From positions 372,001 to 436,000 of the forward strand of contig JASVEC010000026.1 of the NCBI GenBank assembly GCA_030770535.1: DNA of 64,000 bases, written 5' to 3'. Source of the DNA: Batkoa obscura. Taxonomy: Eukaryota > Entomophthoromycota > Entomophthoromycetes > Entomophthorales > Batkoaceae. Shown here in pieces: positions 34,106 to 46,464 of this stretch (within the stretch, counting starts at the first letter, position 1; every line of letters begins with the position of its first letter). The notes beneath the pieces are model-generated. The model made no database searches and was not told the DNA's origin. It saw nothing but the letters and a program-made list of their open reading frames with translations. The position numbers and the translations under genes are program-made.

Positions 34106-35928
34106 TTTTAAATATAATAGCTTTTTTTTTGAATTTTATTACATTTAGTTCGATAAGCCAGTTTTATTTTCTAGTTATTTTTATTTCTATTAGTTTTTAT
34201 ATAATTTTTTTTGTTTTATTATAGTTTGCTTAATTTTTTTTTAGCTATTAAAACCAATTTTTTTAAATTTATTATAAGCATTTAATTAAAAAACTTTTAT
34301 AAATTTTTTATTAAACACTAGATTTTATATAGACAATACTATTAAACTTATAAGTTATTTTTAAATATCAAAAGCAATTTTAAAATTTTAATTAAAAAAT
34401 ATATCTAAAAATAAATAAAACATTATAAATGGTTTTTCTTTAATAGTATAACATTTTTATATTTTTTTAGATTAAAAATATAATAAAAGAATTGAGTTAT
34501 TAATATTAAAGTAATAAAATTTAATGAAATTATTATTAACTTGTGTTTATATTTAAAGAAGTTTTTTTTAAAAAGCTATAAATTTAAAAATTCAAATTTA
34601 TATACATATTATTTAAAATATAGCTAAAAATAGAAAAATAATATAACAAACTTATATAAAGTTAACAAAATGTAGTAAATAAGACTTAAATATATATTTA
34701 ATAAGTTTTGTTTAAAAAATGTATATTAAAATAGTCAAAAAGCTTAAGTTTTAGTTATTAATTAAGTTTTGAAGATAAACTTCTGCAAAATAAAATTTCA
34801 TGTTACTTTTTTTAACTGGTAACAAAAAATTTGTTTTATGTAAATTTTTAAAAAGAATAAAAGTATATTAGTACATACCCCAAATTAGTTTTTTGTTTTT
34901 TATAGCTTTTTTTATTTTTAAAAAAATGTCCCCATTAAGTAAAAACAACCTGTATATTTAAAAAGGCAAGAGTTTTAAAAAAATTCATTGCTGTATGCAA
35001 GTGTATTATCTACCTAAGCAGTTAGTTAAGTTTAGTATGGCCTTGGTTAGTATATTTAAATAGCCAACTGGGTCAAAGGATAAAGTTACCATTTTTAAAT
35101 GAAAATAATTAATAGCTTAAAAATAGTATAAAAACTACTATTAAGAGTGAAAATAGATAAGATAAGACATCATCGTCTTTTAAAATTTTAAGATTAAATA
35201 TTTTGATGTGTTTGAAATTTGTTATAGTTGGAAAGTTAAAACGAAAATTTTAACAAAATCTTAAAAAGTTTAACGACTTTTAAATGTTTTATTTATAACT
35301 AGAAGTTATAATAATAATAAAATAGAAGAACAATAATAGAAAATTATAATAACGTAAGATTAATATAACTATTTGGATTCAATATTAAAAAGATTTTAAG
35401 AAAAAGGATTAAATAGAATATTAAGCAGGAAGGAGGCTAACTCAAGCCAACTTTTGCCTCTTGAGGGAAAGACTTATTGATAGTTTTTTTAATTATACAA
35501 TTAAAAACAAATAATATAAAAATAATACAAAGACGTATCATATGTAATTAATTCACCGTGAAAGCTAAAGAGCTTTTAATTATTCAAATAATCAAATTCA
35601 ATTAAATTAAATATTCGATTATCTTAAAATAGTAAATGTATCGAAATTCAACATTGAATTATAGTATTGATAAAAATTAGCATTTGAACATGAGTTAAAT
35701 GACTATAAACTATAAATGAATAAACACATAATAATATTAAACACGTTTATAGTTCTTTTAGCTTTAATAGTATTTAAATGACCTTAATCTATAAATAATT
35801 AGAATAAAATATAAATAGCGATAAAAACATCGAATCTTATTAAATAAAACAATTGGTCAAACGAAATAGAATCAACAATAATAATTCAACTTGGAGAAAA
35901 ACTATACATAAATCCAATAGTCGAATTG
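34106..35928. other. Long AT-rich gene-free stretch
   Basis: Mostly A/T homopolymer runs with no coding frame. One short match to a MITE right end (AAAAAATGTCCCCATT near 34921) is too brief to call. Confidence 0.5.
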
Positions 35929-36555
35929 ATGTTAAGTTTTTTTCCATTAGCTATTGATATAATTATACTTTATAAAAATATAGTTACAATTAAATTTATA
36001 CGTTTCGTTTCATCCTTTTGGTTCATTTATTCTTTTATTGTTTTAATAGGTATGATAATTTTATCTTATAAACAAACTCTTTCCTATCATACCACAGATT
36101 TTAAAATTAGCTTATCTGCACTTATCATAGTTTCATGTTTTTCTCTCTTTGTACTATATAGCGATACTTTAGTAAATGTACCAATTCGGTCAGTTTGTGG
36201 TTATTTAATATGGGCTTTATTTACTGTTTTTGTTGGAAATGAATTAATTGATTTAATAATAATCCTTATTTTAACTATTATCTTTGAAGTGTTGGTTGTT
36301 CCCTTTGGGGAAAAAGGATTAATCATTACATGTTTTTGTATCGGATCTTGTTTAACATTGTATAAGATACAAATTACTATCCCTAGCTCAATTACATTAA
36401 CAAATATTTTAGATATCTTAGAAAAAGCTTCACTGACAATTTGTGTGGTTTTTATTATCTTAAAACTTATTGTTTTCGGTAACTTTGTTTATAGTGATCA
36501 AGGGTTGTATAGAAAGAAATTGGGAGCTAATAATCTAAAGTATTATGCAATTTAA
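35929..36555 (+). CDS. Multi-pass membrane protein of unknown family
   Basis: A 208-residue open frame from the first ATG, almost entirely hydrophobic, with about six predicted transmembrane segments separated by short charged loops (for example YKQTLSYHTTDFK and YSDQGLYRKKLGANN at the C-terminus). Unlike chance A/T frames it includes Gly, Pro, Cys and Trp at sensible places (VCGYLIWALF, VVPFGEKGLIITCFCIG). The frame stays open upstream without an ATG to about 35848, so a 5' exon is possible. I do not recognise the family and give no function. Confidence 0.55.
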   Translation: MLSFFPLAIDIIILYKNIVTIKFIRFVSSFWFIYSFIVLIGMIILSYKQTLSYHTTDFKISLSALIIVSCFSLFVLYSDTLVNVPIRSVCGYLIWALFTVFVGNELIDLIIILILTIIFEVLVVPFGEKGLIITCFCIGSCLTLYKIQITIPSSITLTNILDILEKASLTICVVFIILKLIVFGNFVYSDQGLYRKKLGANNLKYYAI

Positions 36556-37237
36556 TATTGTTATTTTAGATTATATGCCACATAAGAATCCCGCGTCATC
36601 CCAATGCTATCAAATTAGATCGTGTGTTGAATATAGTATGGCTAATGGTTTATAAAGGCTACTCAGGGCCGGCTTATTCAGCGTTGTGCCCAAACTCACA
36701 GACGTAAGTTCAAATCTTTTAAGAAATTAAACTGGAAAAAAATGATAGCATTCATTTGAACTTAACAAAGCTCACATTAACGTTCTCCTCTCTTAATATC
36801 TACCCCTTAAGTTTGTTATCATTTATTGTGTCATGAATAAACAATTCTACTATATAAATGAGTAGCCTAAAGAATTATATTGATACCTAACAAATTTAAA
36901 ATACCTAAAAATATTATGGAAAATATCGATATTAACGCTTATTTAACTATGTAGCTTAGGTTTTTATTTGTATCAATAATTTGCTAAAAAAAGAAAAATG
37001 TGGTGTTTTGAATATTATTGAATTATTATTAAACTCATTTGTTGTCTTATTTTTGTGAGTTAAGTATAATAGTGTAAATACAGCTTTAACAGTATATGAA
37101 TCGTTTCAATTTAGTTATACTCGTAATTAAAATAATAAAAAGTAGTAAAATAAAGAGTAAAAATGGAAACCTGGTCAATATTTAATAATTAAAATTTAAA
37201 ATGGTAAAAACTGTATTAGAATTAGGGGCAAAGATAC
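36556..37237. other. Intergenic region
   Basis: No gene recognised. A GC-richer patch at 36590-36720 (GGGCCGGCTTATTCAGC) loosely resembles a tRNA-derived sequence but does not fold as a tRNA. Confidence 0.4.
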
Positions 37238-38437
37238 TCATAAGGTTCCCATGTTAACATTGGGGCCTCTTGTGATTTTTTTATAAAAGTCATTATTCTT
37301 AGATGTAATGGGGGCAATAAATAATAGAAGAATGGTAGGTTTGAAAGCAATCTCTATATTTATACTTGATATGTTGGATACATCAATTTCTATGATTTTA
37401 AGGTTTGGGAAGAAAGATAGGAAATAAAAACTTTGAAAGTGAAATATTTACTGCCCAAGTAATTGTTATTCGGTTTGTAAATGGACACATAAATAAATTA
37501 TACTCAAAAACACTATTAACCCCGTTTTCATTAGAATTAAGCCCTTCCATTATATTTTGAAAAATTAAAATCTCCCTTTGAAATAATATTGCTATCCTCT
37601 ATTGAATTTATATTGTTGCGGCCAGTTCCATACAAAAAACTGGAAACACCAAGTAGTTTAACACTATTCAATCTTCTAAGATCCCTAAAATATTCAAGAT
37701 CGAAGTTAGTATCAAGATTAGCTTCAATTATTAAGTCTATTTTCAAAACAAAGTTAATGCTTGGATTAAACCCATTAGTAGTAATAAAGCTATTTAATAT
37801 TAAACTTGTCAGCTTTAAATTAGTAAACTCTGTCTTAATTTTATTTAAACTCTAAAGATTTATTATCCTCTCACACTCTATAGAAAGCGTTTTTACTTTA
37901 TTAGGGGTCAAAAAGTCAATAAAGTCCTTAATATCTACCTTATGAAATCCAATTCCTAAATTTTCAGTTTGATCCAAATAACTTAAAGGGGGATTTATTG
38001 CTTCTGGAAACACTCCTCCAATATCAGGTATGGCTAATTTTCTCGATTCTGGTAATTGTATATTTATTTCCCTACTGTCAATATAGGTATAATAGCCCTC
38101 ACTATAAGTAATAGCTATTAAATTTGGACACTGATTTAGAAGATAAAGATTATCTCTGTCTATATGCAAATGCTTCATTTCAGCTCCATTTCTTGAAATA
38201 AACCTGCCTTGATACTTTTTTGGAATTCTTATACTTAACACCATTATCCTCTTCGCTTTCGTCTTCATCCTCAGAGTCACCTTTATTGTATATCGAATAA
38301 AGTATCTTATATCTAATAGCTTTATCTGTGGCACCAAATAAATGCTTATTTAATAAGCTCAAATTAAATAATTCTCTTATATTGATTAACTTTAATGTCT
38401 CATATAACGAATCATCAGGTAATTGATAAAATTTCAC
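37238..38437 (-). pseudogene. F-box/LRR-like family, copy D (broken)
   Basis: It starts with ATG and an F-box-like N-terminus (FYQLPDDSLYETLKLINIRE), an acidic stretch (DSEDEDESEEDNG), and then the family block. The reading frame changes near 38215-38230, after which QGRFISRNGAEMKHLHID and the leucine-rich part continue to a stop at 37852. Further homologous sequence follows (KIDLIIEANLDTNFDLEYF, 37537-37746) and the C-terminus (KPTILLLFIAPITSKNN) ends at 37238. At least one frame change and two stops break it. Confidence 0.72.
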
Positions 38438-38948
38438 TTTAGTTTAAAAAGAGAAAAGCAAAATTATTTCTAGTTGATATTTATATATCCAATAATAATA
38501 CATTATGTCGTTTTTAAAAATACTTTAACAAATCATGGATATTGTAACTTTTCACAGTATAATTTTTGGTTATAGTCATAGTTATAATAAAAAACACAAT
38601 TTGAAATAAAGCTGTTAGCTGATGGAGATCAGGAGGTTATTAAAGAAGAAGGATATTTTAGTTAAAATTTATGAAGTGGAATATCACCTTAAATTTATCA
38701 AGGCGTTAAACAAAAATAAGTGAATTTTAGATATAGTTTATATTCTATTAAATAACACTAAGTTTGTTGTTTGATTTTTGTTTTTATCTGAATTCAAATT
38801 AAATAACATAATACTCAATTGAAATATCTTTTACTATAACATGTTTAGAAAAAAAATCAAACTAACAAAGCATATAAAAGCTGTAATATTTATATATTTC
38901 TATTATTTAATATATTAAGAGGAATATTCATAATAAACATTACGTTGC
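38438..38948. other. Intergenic region between F-box copies D and E
   Basis: AT-rich; no gene recognised. Confidence 0.45.
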
Positions 38949-39660
38949 CTATAAGCTCAACCAAGTTAACGTTAATGTTCTATTTAATTTGCTATAAAGC
39001 CTTCTATTTATTTCAGATGTAATAAGGGCGACAACTAATAAAGGATTGATAAGTGTATGTGGAGCTCCTAAGTATAGATCTTTTAGCCCAAAGGCTTCAA
39101 TCATAGTAGTTTCAAGGTTTGGGAAGGAACATAAAAAACAAAAGAAATCCATAAGTGAAATATCAGACGTAGCAGCAATCGTAATTCAGCTAACAAACTT
39201 ACATTTATATAAATGATTCTCAAAAATATCATTAAATTCGCTTTTATCACAATTAACCTCTTTTATCAAATATTTAAGAGCATAGCATAAATCATTTATC
39301 TGAATATTAGTAATATCTGATGATGGTGAGATCGAATCTAGTAACTTTATTAAAAAAATTTCAATATAAATATCTTTCAATGTTGGTAAAGTCAAAAAAG
39401 GTAAATTATATAAGACTAATTCTCTTAAGTTTGAAGTTAGATGTTTATCTTAAAATTATATAAACATATTATTTATTCTCATCACTACGAATAATGTAAC
39501 TTATATTTAGACATTGGTTTATATAATCAAAAGTGTTACTATTGATAAATAAATGCTTATTTAATATGAGCAAGTTAAATAATTCTCTTAAATTTATTAA
39601 TTTCAATATCTTATATATAATAAATTATCAAGTAATTGGTCGAACTTTATTTTGTTTGAC
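38949..39660 (-). pseudogene. F-box/LRR-like family, copy E (broken, middle missing)
   Basis: The C-terminal part is clear: a leucine-rich open frame at 39186-39395, then FPNLETTMIEAFGLKDLYLG and a C-terminus containing PLLVVALITSEINRR (38949-39152). The F-box-like start lies at about 39540-39650 (KFDQLLDNLLYIRY) with frame changes. The conserved middle block and the low-complexity region are absent, so a large deletion is likely. Its 5' flank is repeated in inverted orientation at 46292-46464. Confidence 0.62.
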
Positions 39661-39866
39661 AAATTAAAAATATCAATATTTTTTGTATAAAGCTAATTTT
39701 ATCATCAAAATATCCCTGAAATTCTATTAAATTATGAACCAGTTTTAAATTAAATAGATGTTTCAAGGATTCCGCTAGGAGTTTTTCCACCCATTAGCTT
39801 AAATATAAAAATAAGTGAAACTAAAAAAGACATTGGCAGATAAATCAACATAGTTGATGTGTACTT
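39605..39866 (-). repeat. Dispersed duplicate shared with 46292-46464
   Basis: This sequence, spanning the 5' end of F-box copy E and its upstream flank, reappears in opposite orientation next to the DNA transposon. Identity by eye is above 90% (for example AAACTGGTTCATAATTTAAT on the minus strand). The copy here contains about 84 extra bases (39757-39840) that look like a degraded MITE. Confidence 0.75.
39757..39840 (-). mobile_element. Degraded MITE-like insertion
   Basis: The sequence AAGTGAAACTAAAAAAGACATT near its right end resembles the MITE end AGTGATGAAACTAAAAAAAACATCCCC-type terminus. The matching region at 46310-46322 lacks the insert and gives the empty site. Divergence is high. 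Confidence 0.4.
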
Positions 39867-40315
39867 ACAATAAATTTAGAGGTATACTTAAATCTCTAAA
39901 CCATTATATCAAATAGTGATGTGATAATACTAACAGATTTAAATATTTTAGCACATCTACTATCAAAATTAATTCAGGTAGAGCGGTCTTACTTTATTTA
40001 ATAGTAAAGCAATATCAAGCCAAGTGAATTTCCTTCTAAAAAAAAGTATTTGTTTATAGATTATTGAAAATGCATTCGTAAAAAGTTTTGTATTGAATTT
40101 ATAATTATAATTGATATTTACATAAAAAAAGTGTTTACTAAAAAACTATATAAACACTCATTATAATCTCTAAAAAATATTTTATCAATTTTAAATTTTA
40201 TAACTTATGCGTAGTTTTTTTAAGTGAGCAATAGCTGCAAATAATGACTCGAAATTTTTAGTGTAATCCATTTAAAATTAAATTTTTTATTTTGTTTTCC
40301 ATTATTCTCAATAAA
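39867..40315. other. Intergenic region upstream of CCA gene copy 2
   Basis: AT-rich; no gene recognised. The promoter of the following gene should lie here. Confidence 0.5.
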
Positions 40316-42410
40316 ATGAACAAACTCAAACTCCATTTAAATCCAAATGAACTCAAGCTAAAGAATTTATTACTCTCCTTATCAGATTGGATCAATAAAG
40401 ATATTAATGGGGATAAACTAGTATTACGATTTGCAGGTGGATGGGTAAGAGATAAGGTAAGTCTACTGGTAATATATTCAAATCCCTTTTCGTTAACATA
40501 ACCTTTTACACAGCTCTTAAAAAATGAAAGTAATGACATTGATATAGCAATTAATAATCTCACCGGTGCTCAATTTATGCAAAAATTTAAAACTTATATA
40601 CAAAATGAAAATGTACAGTTATCATCAATTGGTAAAATACAGAGTAATCCGGATAAGTCAAAGCATCTAGAAACCGTCACTTTTAAAATATTTGATTTAG
40701 AAGTAGATGTGGTTAATCTGAGGACGGAAGTTTATTCCGAAAATACTAGGATTCCGGATAAGGTGGTAAGTGAGATTGAAATGGTTTTATTTTGGTAGAA
40801 TTAATGTTTATATTTAATTTTTATAGGAGTTTGGTACCGCTTTAGAAGATGCTTTGAGAAGAGACTTAACGATTAATGCTTTATTTTATAATTTAAATAG
40901 TGATGAAGTAGAAGATTTTACTGAATTGGTAAGATATATCGTATTATATTTGATATTGTTATATTTATTTTATATAAAAGGGTTTATCCGATTTAAAAAG
41001 TCGAATTATACGTACACCATTACCATCATTACAAACATTTAGAGATGACCCTTTAAGAATTCTTAGATGTATCAGATTTGCTGCTAAATTGGACTTTCAA
41101 TTGAATACTGATATTATTGAGGCTATTAAAGATGAAAGTTTAAAAGTAAGTATAATATTATATTTTATATTGCTTTGTTTATTCATTTTTTTATTATAGA
41201 CACTATTAAAAGATAAAATATCTAAAGAAAGGATAGGTATTGAATTAAATAAGATGGTTAAAGGTAATTTAATAATAATATATAATAATAATGTAATATT
41301 TGTCAATAGATAAAAATCGTATTAAAGCATTTGAATTAATAAAGCAACTTGGAATATATTATATATTATTCCAACCAAAAGATGTAATATTAAAACATCA
41401 AATAATGGAGTTAAATTATTATTTAGCTATTACTAAATATTTGAATTCGGCTATTGAAATTATAAATCAATCGAAATCGAATCAAAATAATAATCAACAG
41501 AATGACTTAGTTAATCAAATAAGTAAAATAAGGGAGGAGATAACTAAATTGGAGTTTAAAGAGAATTTAAATAAAATGGATTTATTATTATTTAGTGCTT
41601 TTTTATTACCATTTAAAAAAGAAGAGTTACATAAAAAAGTTAAAAATTGTAGGGACTTGATGCAGTATATTATTAAAGAAGAGATTAAAGTAAGTCATTA
41701 GTTTATTATGTTTATATTTATTTTACACTTATTTTACATTTATTTTATTTTATAAGCTTCCTTCAGTTGTTGCTGAATTTATTACTGATATTCATGGTGG
41801 TATTGATAAGTTGGAAAATTTAATTAAGTTAAACTCTAGTCAATGGGATAGATATAATATAGGTAAATATAATTATAATAACACAATACATATTTGTATT
41901 AATAAATTATAATTAGGTTTATTTATGAAGTATAGTAAAACAAATTTTCAATCAATAATAGTGTTATCGATTGCTATAAAACAAAGTGAAGTAGATTACA
42001 ATATTATCAATCAAAGTAAGTTTAAATATTATTATCATACGTATTATACTTATTATTTTGTTTAAGCTCAATTCGATGAATACATATTACAACTAAAACA
42101 AATGTTAAATTTTATAATTAATGAAAAGCTAATTACTATTTATTTACAAGAACCTTTATTAGAAGTAAGTTAATATATAAATGAATAATATTATTTTTAT
42201 TATTAATATATTAAATTTTAGGGTACACAAATTCAAAAAACATTAAATTTAAAACCTAGCAAAGTAATTGGATTATTAAAAAATGAAGTAGAAAAATTGC
42301 AATTATTAAACCCAAGTATTAAAGAACAAGAAGCAATTGATTGGTTAAAACAACATTATGGAGAAGCTGAACAATTGAAAAGATTACAAATAGAAAATCA
42401 TATTAAATAA
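40316..42410 (+). CDS. tRNA nucleotidyltransferase (CCA-adding family), copy 2
   Basis: Ten exons (40316-40456, 40514-40765, 40827-40928, 40981-41145, 41200-41263, 41310-41689, 41757-41862, 41917-42015, 42067-42164, 42222-42410) join into 531 residues. All family motifs are canonical: FAGGWVRDK then NDIDIAINN (motif A with DxD), LRRDLTINALFYN (motif B), RDDPLRILRCIRFAA (motif C with the DPxR Arg), and KERIGIELNKM (motif D). The C-terminal half is the helical tRNA-binding body. It is the better conserved of two paralogues with matching exon structure; the other lies 28 kb away on the opposite strand. The start is the ATG at 40316, in frame with a run of Lys/Leu before motif A. Its stop is 65 bases from the stop of the convergent GPATCH1-type gene. 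Confidence 0.93.
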
Positions 42411-42475
42411 TATTAATATTAATATTAATTAGAAATAAAATAAAATAAAAATTTTAATTAATATTATATTTTATT

Positions 42476-45360
42476 TTATTCTTCTTCTTCATCTTCATCA
42501 TCTTCATCACTATCTTCAAATACCATTTTAAATAATTTATCACTTGGTTTGTCTACTGGAATATCTATAATATCATTGTTATTCATCATAATATCATTGT
42601 TATTATTATTATTAGTTTCATTTATAATTTCATTTTCATTTTCAATTCCAATACTTTTAAAATCTAATACTTTATTTAATGCTTTTTGAGATGTACGTTG
42701 ATAATTTAAATTATTTTGATTATTATTATTATTAGGATTAATTTTAACATTAAATCTTTTAAACAATAAATTATTAAATTGAAATTGAGTAACAATTCGA
42801 TTTAATCTTCCAAATTGGCCATAATTATATTCTTTAGTTTCTAAAATTGAATTCTAAATAGAAAATAGTAATAAATAAATACTGATATATTTATAAATAA
42901 TAATAACTTTAAACTTACTTTATCAACGTTATCCCTACTTTTATTTTCTTGTTGTTGTTTTTGAATACTATTTTTCATATTTAAAATATTTTGATTAGTA
43001 ATTAATCCAGCTGGTAATTTACTTTCTTTTTCAACAATTGTTTGTTTACTTGAAGTAAATCGATTCATCATTGTATTAATTAATGGTCGATATATTTGTA
43101 TAGCTTTTTGAAATTCTTGGATTTCTTGAATTTTATCTTCTATTGTAAATTCCTAAAATAAAATAAAATAAATAAATTATCTCTTGTTAAATTATACAAT
43201 ATAATATTAAATATTAATATTAGATACTTACTTTAGACCAATTAGGTGGTAATTTTGTTAAATTAGAATAATAATCTAAAAAATTTAAATATCTTTGTTG
43301 TTTTTCTTTATTGGATTCAAATGGAATAAAAGCTTCTTTAGCTTTTAATGCTGATTGTTGATCGACCATTGAATAACTTAACATTAAATTTAAATCTTCA
43401 TCATTTTTATTTCCTCTATCATCATCCCACCTACTTTTCTTATTTCTTCTATTACTTTCATTATTATTATCATTGTTGTTGTTATATTTTTCTTTCCTCT
43501 CAATTTCTTTTTCTAATAAATAAGTTTCAATTTCTTTATTATCTCCTAACTTTTTTTTTCTTTCTTGAAAACTTAATTGAGCGGTTTTAGTATTATTGAT
43601 AGTGTTGATATCTTCAAATTCTGCTTCAAAATTGAAGTTAGAAGGTATTGTTGGTTTTTCATAACTAATAATAATAAGATGTGTGAATAAACAACTTATT
43701 TTATATAATTAATAAAATAAAACCTACTTAACTTCATGATAAATTTCATTAGCTAATATGAATGATGGCAAAGGAGCATTTAAATCTTGGCATTTGTCTC
43801 TCTATAAAAAAAAAATTCAATTTCAATTTTAATTTTTTATAAAAATAAAAGTAAAAATAAATTAGACTTACAACTAAATGATTAAGTGTAATATTTGAAT
43901 TCATTAACAATAGATTTTGAGGTGGCGGTGGTCTTCTCTTTTTACGAATTAACGTAATTTTTTCTTCTCCATCACTATCTTCTTCCTCTTTTATATATAA
44001 AGTATTCTCTTTTGTTTGATTATATGGATTAATATAGTAATCTCCATCTTCATCAAGTTTATTATCTATTTATTATATTAATATAATTAATACATATTGT
44101 ACATCATATTATATGTTACATTATATATTATTATTATAAACTTACCTTGATTTAAATATGAACTTAAATGATCTAATGAATTTTTAATTTTTTTATCCTC
44201 TTTATTATTATCGTTATTATTATCTGATAAATTCAATCCCTTTTTATCTTTTTTATCAATAAATTTAAATAATGGTACATCTTTGGGTGGCAATAATAAT
44301 TTTTTTATATCAACTGCATTATTATTTAATTCATATTTTTCTATTTATTTAACATTAAATATATTATTATTGTTATTATTATTAAATACTCTTACTTTTT
44401 AATAATAAATCTAACTTATTTGAACCAATGCCATATCCTGGTTTCCATCCCATTTGTTTTAAAATTGCTATACCTAAAAAGAATAAAATTATTAATATTA
44501 TAATAATAGTAATAATGAAAATAGTAATAACATTATTATTATTATTTACCAATTGAATCTCTTTTATCATCAATAAATAAATTTAATATACTATCCGAAG
44601 TACTACCAATAACACTGTAATAAAATAATAAAAATAAATAAACAAATAAATACTTAACGTCAAATATCTTTAATAATACTTACTTCGGCAATTGCTTCAA
44701 TTCTTGTTTTCTTTTTTCCATCAATTCTTCAAATTCTTCATCAGTTGTTTTGATTTTAACCATTCTACTTTGTTTTTTAATATCCTAAAATAGATTTGAT
44801 TTATCAATTTCAATTCAAATAATCCAAATCTTTGCCTACCTCAAAGTCCTCTTCATCCATAAAATCTTCGACATTTAAAGTCACTTTTTTAGCTTTTTCC
44901 TTTTTACTTGATTTGTATTCCATTGGTTTCCATCCTACAAATTTAGTTAATTAACTCTTCATAAACTATTATTATTGTTATTATTAATCTTTTGAACTAC
45001 CTTCTTTACTCCCCACAGTATTAAAATACCCTGCAGAAAAGCCACCTGTAAACGCACCATGAAATCGCTTTCTACCTCTTTCATCTCGAGCCTAAATAAT
45101 AACAATCGTAAATCATTAGCATGTATTGAATCATCCATCCTTCATCTTTTATCTTTCATCCTTTATTAATAATAACTTAATTTTTTTCACTCACTTACCT
45201 CTTGTTTCCAAACGGGTACAAAAGCACCTTTGTCAAACTTAGAATTTTCTGCTTCCAATATACTTTTTCCTAAAAATACATAGCTTTCATTGGATAAATC
45301 AATTTCTTCTTCTTCGTTATCTGCATAAGTGCCTTTTAATTGTTTTTTATTATTACTCAT
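42476..45360 (-). CDS. GPATCH1: G-patch domain protein 1-type splicing factor
   Basis: About twelve exons on the minus strand from ATG at 45360 to the stop at 42476. The N-terminus carries the GPATCH1-specific region: [61 protein letters not shown] and [10 protein letters not shown]. The G-patch follows as [19 protein letters not shown], interrupted just before by an intron. Later pieces such as [20 protein letters not shown] and [20 protein letters not shown] match the same family, and the protein ends in an acidic Asn/Asp/Glu-rich tail. GPATCH1 is a nuclear protein of the catalytic-stage spliceosome that acts with a DEAH helicase through the G-patch. Introns are 45-80 bases. The poly-Asn runs in the C-terminal half are typical of this genome and do not break the frame. 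Confidence 0.88.
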
Positions 45361-45488
45361 TATTAAACTTAAAAGTTGTTTTGATCAATTTTGTTGCTGA
45401 CTAACTTGTAATACTGTATTAAAATCAGGGAGATTTTAGCATATTATTATTTTTATATAATAAATGTTATATCTAAAATTAACAAATG

Positions 45489-45561
45489 GCCTGGCTAGCT
45501 CAATCGGCAGAGCGTGAGACTCTTAATCTCAAGGTTGCGGGTTCGACCCCCGCGTTGGGCT
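45489..45561 (+). tRNA. tRNA-Lys (anticodon CTT)
   Basis: Seventy-three bases with all tRNA landmarks: a 7-bp acceptor stem with three G-U pairs, the D-arm TAGCTCAATCGGCAGAGC, an anticodon stem GAGAC/ATCTC region with CTT at 45522-45524, and the T-arm GCGGGTTCGACCCCCGC. No intron and no encoded CCA. It strongly resembles eukaryotic cytosolic tRNA-Lys(CUU). Confidence 0.95.
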
Positions 45562-46291
45562 TTAATTCATATTGCAATTTATTTTTGTCTAAATGATTAA
45601 TCATATTGTAAGAATTTAAGATGGAACTAACGCTTAAATTCGGCTCTTATTAATTATTATTATATATTGGATAATGATATTAACCTTGTTTTTTATCAAG
45701 TTATTTTGATTAATAATGAATTTTTAAATTGTTATTGCTACCTAGAACAAAGATTGTTCACTGCTTAATTTTTTAGAATGATTTATCAAACATACAAATT
45801 CTACAATGCCTGCTTTAATTGATAACGATGAGCAAAAGAAGTATCAAGATAGGCTAAAAAAAGGATAGAAATCGGACATGTTGAAGTGAGAGAGTCAAAA
45901 TGAATAGCATAATATCATATAAAATCAATACAAATATTCCACTATTGCTTTGAAGAGGATTTTGATAAAGTATCTAACTTAAAACCTTTAAGCTTCAACT
46001 TGTTTATGGTGATGATTATATAAATTTGAAAAATTCGTTCTTTCAAACATTAAAACAAAGATATTAGTTAAATTGATCTTATCTTTGAATTGATAAATGT
46101 ATTGTGGTTATTAAATATTTGATTTAGATTATCAATTATTTGAGTTCTATTACGATTTAAATACTAGTTAAAGTAGGGTTATTAGCAGGACTGATTTTTC
46201 TATTGGTTATGCTAGATTATTTAAGTCTATTATTATTATTATCTTATTACTATTTGGTATGACAGTTTATAGCTTTAATTGTACTTACAAA
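45562..46291. other. Intergenic region downstream of tRNA-Lys
   Basis: AT-rich. A short frame at about 45807 (ATG, then PALIDNDEQKKYQD and a stop after some 20 codons) may be the start of a lost gene; nothing else is recognised. Confidence 0.4.
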
Positions 46292-46464
46292 TTATTTGCA
46301 AGTACACATCAACTATGTTGATTTATTTAATTTAAAACTGGTTCATAATTTAATAGAATTTCAGGGATATTTTGATAAAATTAGCTTTATACAGAAAATA
46401 TTGATATTTTTAATTTGTCAAACAAAATAAAGTTCGACCAATTACTTGATAATTTATTATATAT
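46292..46464 (+). repeat. Dispersed duplicate of the F-box copy E flank
   Basis: Inverted copy of 39605-39866 without its 84-base insert. It ends exactly at the left terminus of the transposon, which is inserted at or just after TTATTATATAT of the F-box start region. Confidence 0.75.

Noticed and set aside
36640-36730. tRNA-like patch with a B-box-like GTTCAAATC
   Set aside because: No acceptor stem can be formed and the anticodon arm is unclear.
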